This document shows positions 16,713 to 24,745 of a stretch of 64,000 nucleotides of DNA, one piece after another. Location of the stretch: NCBI GenBank assembly GCA_963695985.1, contig CAVOIC010000009.1:62001-126000 (forward strand), read 5' to 3'. Source of the stretch: DATBVX01 sp963695985. Lineage in GTDB: Bacteria; Pseudomonadota; Gammaproteobacteria; Steroidobacterales; Steroidobacteraceae. The notes beneath the pieces were generated by a model. It was given only the letters and a program-made list of their open reading frames with translations. It had not been told where the DNA came from and ran no database searches. Position 1 is the first letter of the stretch. Every line of letters begins with the position of its first letter. The translations under genes were made by a program, and so were the position numbers.

Positions 16713-17279
16713 TTAGGTCGACGGGGGTGAGGAGGGCTCCTTCGAGGGCGCCACGGCGGGCGCGCCGGAGTGATAGTGATTCTGGAAGCGTTCACGGGCG
16801 TGCTCGCGCATTTGGGCCTCGATCTGCGGCAGCTTTGCCTTCTGATCCTTGGTGAGCACTCCGTAGACCTGCGAGCGCAGCTGGCTGCCCTCGGTGACCA
16901 TCCTGGAAGCGAGCTCACCCGCAGCCTGACTCACCTGCGCCACGACCGTCGCGTAATTCGGGTCATCGGGCATCGTGCCGCGCAGCTTGTCGGCGTTGCT
17001 GCGCATGCTGTCACGCATCGCCTGCACCTGCGGGCGCGCAGCCTCGAACAAACCCTTGATCGTCTGTCGCTGTTCGGCGCTCAGTCCAAGCTCATCAGCC
17101 ATCCGGCCGAGCCACTGCGGACCCAGCATGCCGCCACCCGACATCAGATCCAGCCCCTGCGGGTGCTCATGCCCGGGCGGGCCGTTCGCAGCCGGGTCAC
17201 CAGCAAGCACGACGCCAGCGCTCGCGAGCACCGCAGCCGCAGTCACGGCGGCCAGCCAACGCTTATGTATCTTCGACAC
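16713..17279 (-). CDS. Spy/CpxP-like periplasmic protein
   Basis: This 188-residue secreted helical protein has a signal peptide (KRWLAAVTAAAVLASAGVVLAG). Its family features are LGLSAEQRQTIKGLFEAARP at about residues 72-91 and a second LTKDQKAKL motif near residue 150, matching the repeated LTxxQ signature of Spy and CpxP. The GTG at 17279 is chosen because GGAG lies six bases upstream. An ATG two codons earlier abuts that site. Spy/CpxP proteins chaperone periplasmic proteins, and CpxP inhibits CpxA. The gene is divergent from the CpxRA-like pair, the same arrangement as cpxP in E. coli, which supports a feedback role. Confidence 0.78.
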   Translation of the reverse strand: MSKIHKRWLAAVTAAAVLASAGVVLAGDPAANGPPGHEHPQGLDLMSGGGMLGPQWLGRMADELGLSAEQRQTIKGLFEAARPQVQAMRDSMRSNADKLRGTMPDDPNYATVVAQVSQAAGELASRMVTEGSQLRSQVYGVLTKDQKAKLPQIEAQMREHARERFQNHYHSGAPAVAPSKEPSSPPST

Positions 17280-17441
17280 AGTCATCTCCTTCCACGCCTC
17301 GCCCCGATATGGGCTCTGATGTGCGCAGCTTACGAGGGGCCAAGCACGAATTGGGATTAGCAGCGGCAAAGGGCTGCAAAGATCCGTCAAGCGGGCCACC
17401 GACCGATGACAAACTGCGTAACTGCCCGCACCATCGGAGAC

Positions 17442-18161
17442 ATGAACGACAACACAAGGGCTGCGCGGGTACTGCTGGTCGACGATGACCGCGAGCTGAC
17501 CGCCATGCTGGCGCAGTACCTGGGGCACGAGGGGTTCGAGGTCGAATGCATGCACGATGGAGCCGGCATCCTTGAGCGGGCCACTGCCGGCGGCATCGAC
17601 CTCATCATCCTGGACATCATGCTGCCCGGCCGCAACGGCCTGGACGTGCTGCAGGAACTGCGGCGTCGTGTGCAGGCGCCGCCAGTGCTGATGCTGACGG
17701 CGCGCGGCGACGACGTGGATCGGATCGTCGGCTTGGAGCTCGGGGCGGATGACTATCTGCCCAAGCCATTCAACCCGCGTGAGCTTGCGGCGCGCTTGCG
17801 TGCGGTGTTGCGGCGTGCGCGCGAGCCTGTAGCTGTCGCCAGCGGGCCGATCCATCTGGGACCGATCACGCTCGATGCATCACGCCACCGAGTGGAAGTG
17901 AGAGGTGCCGTCATCGCGCTGACGGGGGCGGAGCTGCGCGTGCTGGAGCAACTCATGCGCCACGCCGGCAAGGTCATCTCGCGCGAGCAGCTTACCGAGT
18001 CGGCTCTTGGCCGGCCGCTCGAGCTCTACGACCGCAGCATCGATACGCACGCAAGCAACCTGCGGCGCAAGCTCGCACTCACGGGCGGCGGCGATCCGGA
18101 GATCCGCGGGATCCGTGGCGCCGGCTACATGCTCACGGTGCCTGCCGCGGAGAGCTCGTGA
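17442..18161 (+). CDS. cpxR: OmpR-family response regulator (CpxR-like)
   Basis: This 239-residue two-component regulator has a receiver domain (VLLVDDDRELTAMLAQYL, phosphoacceptor Asp58 in ILDIMLPG, conserved Lys in LPKPFNPREL) and a C-terminal winged helix (VISREQLTESALGR, then RSIDTHASNLRRKL and RGAGYMLTV). ATG 17442 has GGAGAC just upstream and starts right before the domain. An earlier ATG at 17406 is possible. The pairing with a CpxA-type kinase and a divergent Spy/CpxP-like gene supports a CpxR role in envelope stress, though RstA-like functions cannot be excluded. Confidence 0.85.
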   Translation: MNDNTRAARVLLVDDDRELTAMLAQYLGHEGFEVECMHDGAGILERATAGGIDLIILDIMLPGRNGLDVLQELRRRVQAPPVLMLTARGDDVDRIVGLELGADDYLPKPFNPRELAARLRAVLRRAREPVAVASGPIHLGPITLDASRHRVEVRGAVIALTGAELRVLEQLMRHAGKVISREQLTESALGRPLELYDRSIDTHASNLRRKLALTGGGDPEIRGIRGAGYMLTVPAAESS

Positions 18162-19576
18162 GGAGCCTGCTGGCCCGGATCTTCGCCTCGTTCTGGGTGG
18201 CGATGGTGTTAATCGTCGCGGGTGCCATCGGTGTCACCCTTTACGTGCTGGCAGAGCGGACCGACGGACCGCGAAGGGACTCGGCTGAACTCGCCCAACA
18301 GGCTACGACAGCGCTGCAGTCCGGCGGCGAGACCGGACTCAAGCGCTGGTTGAACGGCCTTGAACACCGGGATCTCGACACACGGCTGCTCGTCGTCGGC
18401 CCGAAGGGGGAGGACCTGCTCGGCCGGCGGGTGCCGCGCTTCCTCGCCCGACGTATCGCGAGCGACATGCCCGAGCCGGGACACGAGCGGCCACTGCCGC
18501 CGCTGGCAGAGCGAGCAGCCCACTATCGACCGGCACAGCCGCTGCCACTCATCATTGCCGGCGACGGTACCGTCTATCGACTCGCGCTGGTGCCGCGGCG
18601 ACCGGAATTCTTCGGCACTCTCGAGGTGCCCCAGGCGCGCGGCGCGATCCTGTTGCTCGCTATCGTCGTGACGGCACTCATCAGCTGGTGGCTGGCCCGT
18701 TCCGTGACTCGCCCGCTGCAGGCGCTGACAGCGGCAGCGCGCGCCTTGGCCGGTGGGGACCTCGACATTCATTTGCCGGTGCAGATCAGTGGGCGGCGCG
18801 ACGAACTCGGCGTGTTGGCGCGAGACTTTGAGGAAATGGCGCGGCGCTTGCGCGAGCTGCTGCGAGGCCGCGAGCGCCTGTTGCGCGATGTTTCACACGA
18901 ATTGCGCTCGCCACTGGCGCGCATGCAAGTGGCCGTAGCTTTGGCTCGCCAGCCTGGGGGCGATGTTGGACAGTCGCTGCAGCGGATCGAGTCCGAGGCC
19001 GGACGGCTCGATGCGCTCATCGACCAGGTGCTGAGGCTCTCACGGCTGGACGCCGGTGCATCGGCGCTGAAACCGGAGCCAGTCGACCTTGTCGGCATCG
19101 TAGATCAGGTCGCACGTGACGCGAGCTTCGAAGGGCAGGGGCGTGAAGTGCGGGTGCACTGGGAACCGCCCGAAGGCACGGTAACGGCGCGTATCGATGC
19201 CGAGCTCCTGGCCAGCGCGATTGAAAATATCGTGCGCAATGCGTTGCGGTACAGCCCGCCCGGCGGAGTGGTTGAAATTGTCCTGGAGCCCGGCGCGAGC
19301 GAAGTCCTGCTGCGGGTGCGGGATCACGGGCCTGGAGTTCCCGAGGCAGAGCTGCGGCGCATTTTCGAGCCATTCTTCCGCGTGGCGGAATCGCGCAGCC
19401 GCGAGAGCGGCGGCGACGGCATCGGTCTAGCGATCACGGCACGTGTGGTCGCAGCCCATGGCGGTACGACGCGGGCACAGAATGCCGCGGGTGGCGGACT
19501 GCAGATCGAGCTCAGGCTGCCTTTGCCGCCTGGCGGGCCGCGTGATCCGCCAGCACCTGCGACACGCACTGCGTAA
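18158..19576 (+). CDS. cpxA: sensor histidine kinase (CpxA-like)
   Basis: This 472-residue inner-membrane kinase has a first span (FASFWVAMVLIVAGAIGVTL), a periplasmic sensor at about residues 32-165, a second span (ILLLAIVVTALISWWLARS), a HAMP domain, the dimerisation/phosphoacceptor helix LLRDVSHELRSPLARMQ with His247, and an ATPase domain with N box IENIVRNALRYS, G1 DHGPGVP and G2 DGIGLAI. The start GTG overlaps the response-regulator stop by four bases. The H-box reads closely like CpxA. Its 3' end overlaps the convergent M20 peptidase gene by 65 bases. Confidence 0.88.
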   Translation: MRSLLARIFASFWVAMVLIVAGAIGVTLYVLAERTDGPRRDSAELAQQATTALQSGGETGLKRWLNGLEHRDLDTRLLVVGPKGEDLLGRRVPRFLARRIASDMPEPGHERPLPPLAERAAHYRPAQPLPLIIAGDGTVYRLALVPRRPEFFGTLEVPQARGAILLLAIVVTALISWWLARSVTRPLQALTAAARALAGGDLDIHLPVQISGRRDELGVLARDFEEMARRLRELLRGRERLLRDVSHELRSPLARMQVAVALARQPGGDVGQSLQRIESEAGRLDALIDQVLRLSRLDAGASALKPEPVDLVGIVDQVARDASFEGQGREVRVHWEPPEGTVTARIDAELLASAIENIVRNALRYSPPGGVVEIVLEPGASEVLLRVRDHGPGVPEAELRRIFEPFFRVAESRSRESGGDGIGLAITARVVAAHGGTTRAQNAAGGGLQIELRLPLPPGGPRDPPAPATRTA

Positions 19577-20949
19577 CCTTGATACCGGTATCGATGTGGA
19601 GAAATTCGTTGGGGCCGTGCGCGTTCGAGAGTGGCCCCAGCACACCCGTGACCATGAACTGGGTGCGCGGGAAGCGCTGTCCGAGCATGCCCATGAAGGG
19701 AATGCTGCCACCTGCGCCCAGGTACATCGCATCCTTGCCAAAATAATCGCGCGAGGCGCGCGACAAGGACTGTTCGAGCCACGGATCGAACGGCGGCGCG
19801 TCCCATCCGCCCATGTCCGAGCCTGACGTGAAGCGCACGCGCGCGTTGTAGGGCGGGTCCGCCTCCAGTGTCTTCGTCAGCAGTGCGGCGATCGGTGCCG
19901 GATCGCTCGTGGGCGGCAGGCGAAACGAGAGCTTCACACTCACCTGGGGCACGAGCACATTGCCCGCATTCTGCAGCGTCGGCAGCCCCTCGAGGCCGGT
20001 CACGGTGAGACTCGGCTTCCAGGTGGTGTTGGCCAGGAGCTCCACCGGATCGGTGGACAAGGGGCCGCACGCCTGTGGCGAACGGCAGGCGCGTGCGCAC
20101 GGCATCGCCCAGCACGGTCGCCGCGGCGCCAATCTGGCGGCGTCGCTCAGCTGGAATCGGCACGTACATCGGCTCCAGCAACAGATCACCGGTGACTTCA
20201 TCCTCGATGCGTGCCAGAAGCTGGCGCAGGATGCGGATGCACGAGGGAGCGATGCCGCTACCAGTGCCCGAATGTACACCTTCTTCGAGCACCTGCACTT
20301 CGAGTGTCCCGATGAGGTTGCCACGCAGAGATGTGGTGCACCACAGCTGCTCGTAGTTGCCGCATTCGGCGTCCAGGCAGACGACGAGGCTCGGTGTGCC
20401 GAGGCGCGCCGCGAGCGCGGCAACGTGGGCCGGCAGGTCAGGACTGCCGCTCTCCTCGCAAGCCTCGATCATCACCACGCAGCGCGCGCGCGGAATGCGT
20501 TGAGCATCGAGTGCGGCGATGGCAGCGAGCGAAGCAAAGACGGCGTAGCCATCGTCGGCGCCGCCGCGGCCGTACAGCCTGCCGTCGCGAATGACAGGTT
20601 CCCAGGGACCCAGCCCTTCGTGCCAGCCGGTAAATTCCGGCTGCTTGTCCAGATGGCCGTACAGCAGCACACAGTCATCCACCTGGCCGGGCAAATCGAT
20701 GAAGAGCAAGGGTGTGCGGCCCTTGATGCGCATGATCTCGACCGTCATGCCGGCAAGGGGCTGCACACGGCACCAGTTCGCCATCAACTGGATTGCGGCT
20801 TCCATGTGGCCGTGCTCTTCCCAGTCCGGATCGAACAGCGGGGACTTATTGGGGATGCGCACGTAGTCGCAAAGCTGGGGCAGGATCGAATTGCGCCATT
20901 GCCCTTCCACGTGCTGCCGCACCGCATTTTTGTCAAGCGTGATTGTCAT
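19512..20949 (-). CDS. M20 family metallopeptidase (one frame break)
   Basis: This zinc-dependent peptidase or dipeptidase of the M20 family has, in order, LLYGHLDKQPEF (zinc His and catalytic Asp), LYGRGGADDGYA (bridging Asp), MIEACEESGSPD (catalytic and zinc Glu) and CLDAECGNYEQLW. A dimerisation domain follows, then the C-terminal zinc His in SNAHGPNEFLHID. The frame changes at the GGGG run 20061-20064: removing one G joins LPFATGVRPL to STDPVELLANT and gives about 478 residues, a normal length. The 3' half is conserved, so an extra base in the sequence is the likely cause. It is convergent with the CpxA-like gene. Confidence 0.82.
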
Positions 20950-20993
20950 GATTACTCAATGCCTTATGAGACATAGTTAAAGTAATAAGCTGC

Positions 20994-21794
20994 TCAGTCG
21001 ACAGGCCAGCCGAAGAAGGCGCGTGCGTTGTCCGTCGTCTGTCGCGCGAGCGTTTGCGCGGATTCGTTTCGCAGCCGCGCCACGGTCGCCAGGATGTGCG
21101 GCAGGTACATGGGCTCGTTGCGCCGCGTGGCGGGCCGCGGGCTCAGATCGCGTGGTAACAGATACGGCCCATCGGTCTCTAGCATCAGACGTTCGGCCGG
21201 AATCCGCGTCACGAGTTCCTGCAGGAGCCGGCCGCGACGCTCATCATTGATCCATCCGGTGATGCCGATGTAAAGACCCAGCGCGAGGTACTCATCGAGC
21301 TCCGAACCAGTGCCGGTGAAGCAGTGGGCAACGGCTGCCGGCAGTCGGGGCAGGTAGTCGCGCAGTATCGAAACAAAATCTGCGTGCGCATCGCGCTGGT
21401 GCAAGAAGACCGGCCGACGTGAGTTGGCGGCAAGCTCCAGCTGTTGGCGAAATGCGCGCTGCTGATCTGTCCGCGGCGAGAAGTTGCGAAAGTAGTCCAG
21501 GCCGCATTCACCCGCCGCACACACCTGCGCTTGCTGGAGCAGGGCTTCGAGCTCCGCGCACTGCTGGGCCGTGAATTCGCTGGCGTGGTGTGGATGCACC
21601 CCCGCAGTGGCCCGCAGCGCGCCCGGATACTCGTGTACCAGCTCGATCGCACGGCGCGTGCTGGCAATACTCGAGCCGGTCACGATCATGTGCGCGACTC
21701 CCGCTGCCCGCGCGCGCTCGATCACCTCGGCGCGATCGGCATCATAGCTGCTGTGAGCAAGGTTGATTCCGATGTCGACGAGAGTTGCGGGCAT
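20994..21794 (-). CDS. tatD: TatD family 3'-5' DNase
   Basis: TatD is a metal-dependent hydrolase with DNase activity linked to DNA repair and oxidative stress. In 266 residues it shows VDIGINLAH at the N-terminus, AGVHPHHASEF, GECGLDYFRNFS, VAHCFTGTGSELDEYL, LYIGITGWINDERRG and METDGPYLLPRDLSP-type metal and substrate motifs (here LETDGPYLLPRDLSPRP), closely following E. coli TatD. The ATG at 21794 is chosen because the family begins there. An upstream ATG would add 11 unrelated residues. It lies 44 bases downstream of the M20 peptidase start on the same strand, upstream of that gene in transcription order. Confidence 0.92.
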   Translation of the reverse strand: MPATLVDIGINLAHSSYDADRAEVIERARAAGVAHMIVTGSSIASTRRAIELVHEYPGALRATAGVHPHHASEFTAQQCAELEALLQQAQVCAAGECGLDYFRNFSPRTDQQRAFRQQLELAANSRRPVFLHQRDAHADFVSILRDYLPRLPAAVAHCFTGTGSELDEYLALGLYIGITGWINDERRGRLLQELVTRIPAERLMLETDGPYLLPRDLSPRPATRRNEPMYLPHILATVARLRNESAQTLARQTTDNARAFFGWPVD

Positions 21795-21910
21795 CGCTTG
21801 ACACAGTCCTGCCTGTCCAGGCTGCATTGCATGTTATCTTGCCCGCGGCGGCAAGGGAGACCGCTGCGGAGGCGCAGCGCCACGTCATTCGAAACTGTGC
21901 GGAGTGATAC

Positions 21911-22663
21911 ATGCCGAGAATGCAGGCAACCCTGTTGATCCTGTCGGCCGCCCTAAGCGCCCACGCGCAGGAGGTCGATCCCGCGGATCTCGAGGGGCGC
22001 ATCGAATACGCCTACTTCACCGCGGATGCCAACGCACTGCGCAATGTGGTGAGCACCATGCAGAGTTCGCTCGCCAAGGACGGGGGCGGTGCGCTCGCGC
22101 ACTACCAGCGCGGCCTGGCGCAGTATCGGCTCGGGCTGGTGCTGGGTGCCGGGCACGACACGCAGGCGGCAGACGCCTTTTCTGGCTGCACGGATGCGCT
22201 CGGCAAGGCGCTCGATGTCGATAAGCAGTTTGCAGAGGCCTACGCTCTGCAATCGGCGTGTTACACGAGTCTCGCGGCGCTCAAGGCCTGGAAGGTGGTC
22301 GTCGATCTGCCGCTCGGCGGCTCGCGCCTGGACAAGGCTCTGAAGTTGGCACCGAAGAACCCGCGTGTCGCGCTCATCGATGCGCTCAATGACTACGCGC
22401 GGCCGCGTGCGCTGGGCGGCGATCGGCAGCAGGCCTGCGCCAAGTTCAAGCAGGCCGTACAGCTTTTCGATGCGTCCCCCGGTGCGGCGGCAGAGCCCCC
22501 GAGCTGGGGCGCCGCCGATGCATACCTGTACGTGGGCCGATGTCTGAACGACAGCGGCGATGTGCTGGGTGCACGCAACGCGCTCGAGCGGGCGCTCATC
22601 ATCGCGCCAGACTTTGCGGCCGCGAGGCTGGAGCTACGGCGTGCCGTCGCCCCGAAATCCTGA
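21911..22663 (+). CDS. secreted TPR-like protein of unknown function
   Basis: This 250-residue protein has a short signal peptide (MQATLLILSAALSAHAQ) and helical repeats: ALAHYQRGLAQYRLGL, FAEAYALQSACYTSLAAL, and a clear C-terminal TPR (AADAYLYVGRCLNDSGDVLGARNALERALIIAPDFAAARLELRR). GGAG lies seven bases before the ATG. It is divergent from tatD and convergent with the outer-membrane protein gene, which ends on the next base. No enzymatic motif is visible. A periplasmic adaptor or peptidase-associated role is only a guess. Confidence 0.7.
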   Translation: MPRMQATLLILSAALSAHAQEVDPADLEGRIEYAYFTADANALRNVVSTMQSSLAKDGGGALAHYQRGLAQYRLGLVLGAGHDTQAADAFSGCTDALGKALDVDKQFAEAYALQSACYTSLAALKAWKVVVDLPLGGSRLDKALKLAPKNPRVALIDALNDYARPRALGGDRQQACAKFKQAVQLFDASPGAAAEPPSWGAADAYLYVGRCLNDSGDVLGARNALERALIIAPDFAAARLELRRAVAPKS

Positions 22664-23914
22664 TCAGTAGTTGAACCGGATCGCGCACTGAAACGTGCGC
22701 TCGCGAAACTCGGGCTCGAGCCCGAGTAGCACTCGTTGCTCTGCCTCTCCCTCAACCTGCAGTGCCTCGAGCCACAGCTGCCAGCGTGGCCCAAGATCGA
22801 GGCTGTAATCGATGGTCCACGCCTTGGCATCCTGGTAGCCGTTGAAGTACAGCTCGCCGCGCAGCATGTAAGTAGATAGGTGATCGTAACGCGCTGTTAC
22901 ACGATGCTTGCCAAAGGCGCCGCTCACGAGCGCGAAGTACGACTCGAAGCTGAGGCGCAGCGCTCCCAGACCGTCGCTGCTCGGCCCCACCGCTGTATCG
23001 CCATCCATCCATTGCGCGACAAAGGTCCAGTCCGGTTGCCATTCGAAGCGCAGCCCCGCGCTGTCGAAACGCGTCAGCCAGGCATACTCGAAGCCGTTCG
23101 TGGCTCCAGGATCGCCGCGGTTGTCGTAGTGCAGCGCGCGCAGTACGAATCGCTCCGGCCACGCGGCCTGCACGCCGGCGTAGTAACCGGGCCGGTTATC
23201 GATCTCGTGGAAAAACTCGACCTGGGGGCGCGTGGTGCTCTCGTCGAAAATCTTCGGCAGTCCGCCGAACAGCGCCGTCTGGCGATCGTGGATCGCCCAA
23301 CCCCGATCGAAGATCTGCACGCCCAGCGGATCGTTCCAGCCATAGAGCGCCCCAACGAGGCTGATGTCGACACCCTTGCCCGCGCGGGATCCCAGCCAGC
23401 TCAGGCTGGTCTCGGCACCGATAGTCCGCAGCTCCTCACCGAGCCAGGTGTTGATCGCCCCGGGACTCAGTGAGTACGCGCTTTGCCAGCCCGAGTCCCG
23501 ATTCTCCAGCGAGATTGGTGGATAGAACGCGCCCAGCTTCGTCCGCCAGCGCCAGGCGGAGGAGGGAAACGGGCGCCACTCCAGGTAGGCCTCTGTGAGA
23601 TCCAGCGGATTCTTGTCGCCGTCCGCATAGGTATCGATCGTCAGGTGCGCGTCGATCGTCTCGGTGAGGGGGCCACGATATTCGAGGAACAGGCGTCCAA
23701 GCTGCAGTTGATCGTGATTTTCATCGAAGCGGCTCAGGCCGAGACCCCCGTGTGTAAACGAGCCCTCCACGTCCGTGTCGACGTAGCGCACGTCGATCTG
23801 CAGGTCGAGATGCTGTTCGCCCCATTCGGCCGCAGCCGTGACCGCCGGAACTGCGATGGTGGTGCTCAGCAGCGCCGCGCGCAGTCCGGTGCAGCTGCGC
23901 CGCTCAATACTCAC
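22664..23914 (-). CDS. outer-membrane beta-barrel (porin-like) protein
   Basis: This 416-residue secreted protein has a signal peptide ending near AVTAAAEWG and alternating aromatic/polar strands throughout (for example LDLQIDVRYVDTD, LQLGRLFLEYRG, ALRLSFESYFALVSG, AWTIDYSLDLGPRWQLWLEAL). It ends in a terminal aromatic strand CAIRFNY, which suggests barrel insertion by BAM. The start overlaps the end of the upstream cupredoxin-like gene by 11 bases, so the two form an operon. They are divergent from a HAMP-GGDEF-EAL gene. Similar trios (barrel, cupredoxin-like protein, EAL protein) are familiar from other gammaproteobacteria, but their role is unknown. Confidence 0.72.
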   Translation of the reverse strand: MSIERRSCTGLRAALLSTTIAVPAVTAAAEWGEQHLDLQIDVRYVDTDVEGSFTHGGLGLSRFDENHDQLQLGRLFLEYRGPLTETIDAHLTIDTYADGDKNPLDLTEAYLEWRPFPSSAWRWRTKLGAFYPPISLENRDSGWQSAYSLSPGAINTWLGEELRTIGAETSLSWLGSRAGKGVDISLVGALYGWNDPLGVQIFDRGWAIHDRQTALFGGLPKIFDESTTRPQVEFFHEIDNRPGYYAGVQAAWPERFVLRALHYDNRGDPGATNGFEYAWLTRFDSAGLRFEWQPDWTFVAQWMDGDTAVGPSSDGLGALRLSFESYFALVSGAFGKHRVTARYDHLSTYMLRGELYFNGYQDAKAWTIDYSLDLGPRWQLWLEALQVEGEAEQRVLLGLEPEFRERTFQCAIRFNY

Positions 23915-24599
23915 TGCGCTTGGCCTTGGCGGGTCTCACGCGGGGCTCCGGCGACAGCGGCCGCGTCAGACGCAACGTCAGTTGTGGATTGGCACCGGCG
24001 ATCACCTGGACATCGCGCAGGACTTGATCTTCGGACTCGTTGAAGCGCGGGCTCCACGCGCTCACCGCATAGTCGCCCCCCACGAGGTTTTCGAGGTTCA
24101 GCGTGCCGTGAGTGTTCGTTTTGCCGAAGTAGGGCGATGCCGTGACGTAGATGTACCCGAGCATGTTGTCGTGGATGTTGCAACCCACCACGACCAGCCC
24201 GGCCTTGTCGAAGACAAGCGGCGGGTAAACGCGGCCGCGATAGAGTGAAAGCTGGAAGCGCTTGGCCGGCGAAAACGAGTACACCTGGTGAGCAATGTTG
24301 TCACTGTTCGGAAAATCCACCGCGGTGCCGGTGCGGATAACGAGGATGCGAGGCACGAACTGGCGGTCGATCTGATCCATGACCGCGTGAGACGCAGCGG
24401 CCAAGGCCGACGTGTCAGGTGCGTGGCGCGGCGTCGCGACGATTACCACATCATTTACAGGGGCGCCGTCACGGTCCAGGACGTCGACCTTCAACACAGC
24501 GGCGTCGCCCGGCGCCGCCCACAGGCACAGCGCAAGAGGCGCCATCAGCGCACCCGCCAAGTAACTGGTACGCACCACCTGCAGTCGAGCTCGGCTCAC
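23904..24599 (-). CDS. cupredoxin-like secreted protein (methylamine utilization-like annotation)
   Basis: This protein has about 231 residues with a signal peptide (LAGALMAPLALCLWAAPGDAA). The core has TAVDFPNSDNIAHQVYSFS followed by GLVVVGCNIHDNMLGYIYV. The His, then Cys-x2-His-x2-Met, match the type I copper ligand pattern of plastocyanin-like proteins. A carboxypeptidase-regulatory-like beta segment (HGTLNLENLVGGDYAVSAWSP) follows. Homologs are often labelled methylamine utilization protein, but no amine dehydrogenase genes are present. The start is uncertain: GTG 24599 gives a complete signal peptide, and a GTG eight codons later is also possible. It is cotranscribed with the porin-like gene. 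Confidence 0.72.
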   Translation of the reverse strand: MSRARLQVVRTSYLAGALMAPLALCLWAAPGDAAVLKVDVLDRDGAPVNDVVIVATPRHAPDTSALAAASHAVMDQIDRQFVPRILVIRTGTAVDFPNSDNIAHQVYSFSPAKRFQLSLYRGRVYPPLVFDKAGLVVVGCNIHDNMLGYIYVTASPYFGKTNTHGTLNLENLVGGDYAVSAWSPRFNESEDQVLRDVQVIAGANPQLTLRLTRPLSPEPRVRPAKAKRSEY

Positions 24600-24745
24600 G
24601 GCGCCGACTGAATCACGCTGCTTGGAGCGCAAGTTTGACCTGCGTCCCAGTTTGACAATAGTCCGGTGGCCGAGGGCCCCCGACCTCTCTAGATTGCGGA
24701 ACGGGTACGGCTTTTTAAGCCCCAAGGGAATCGTCTGGCAGGGAA

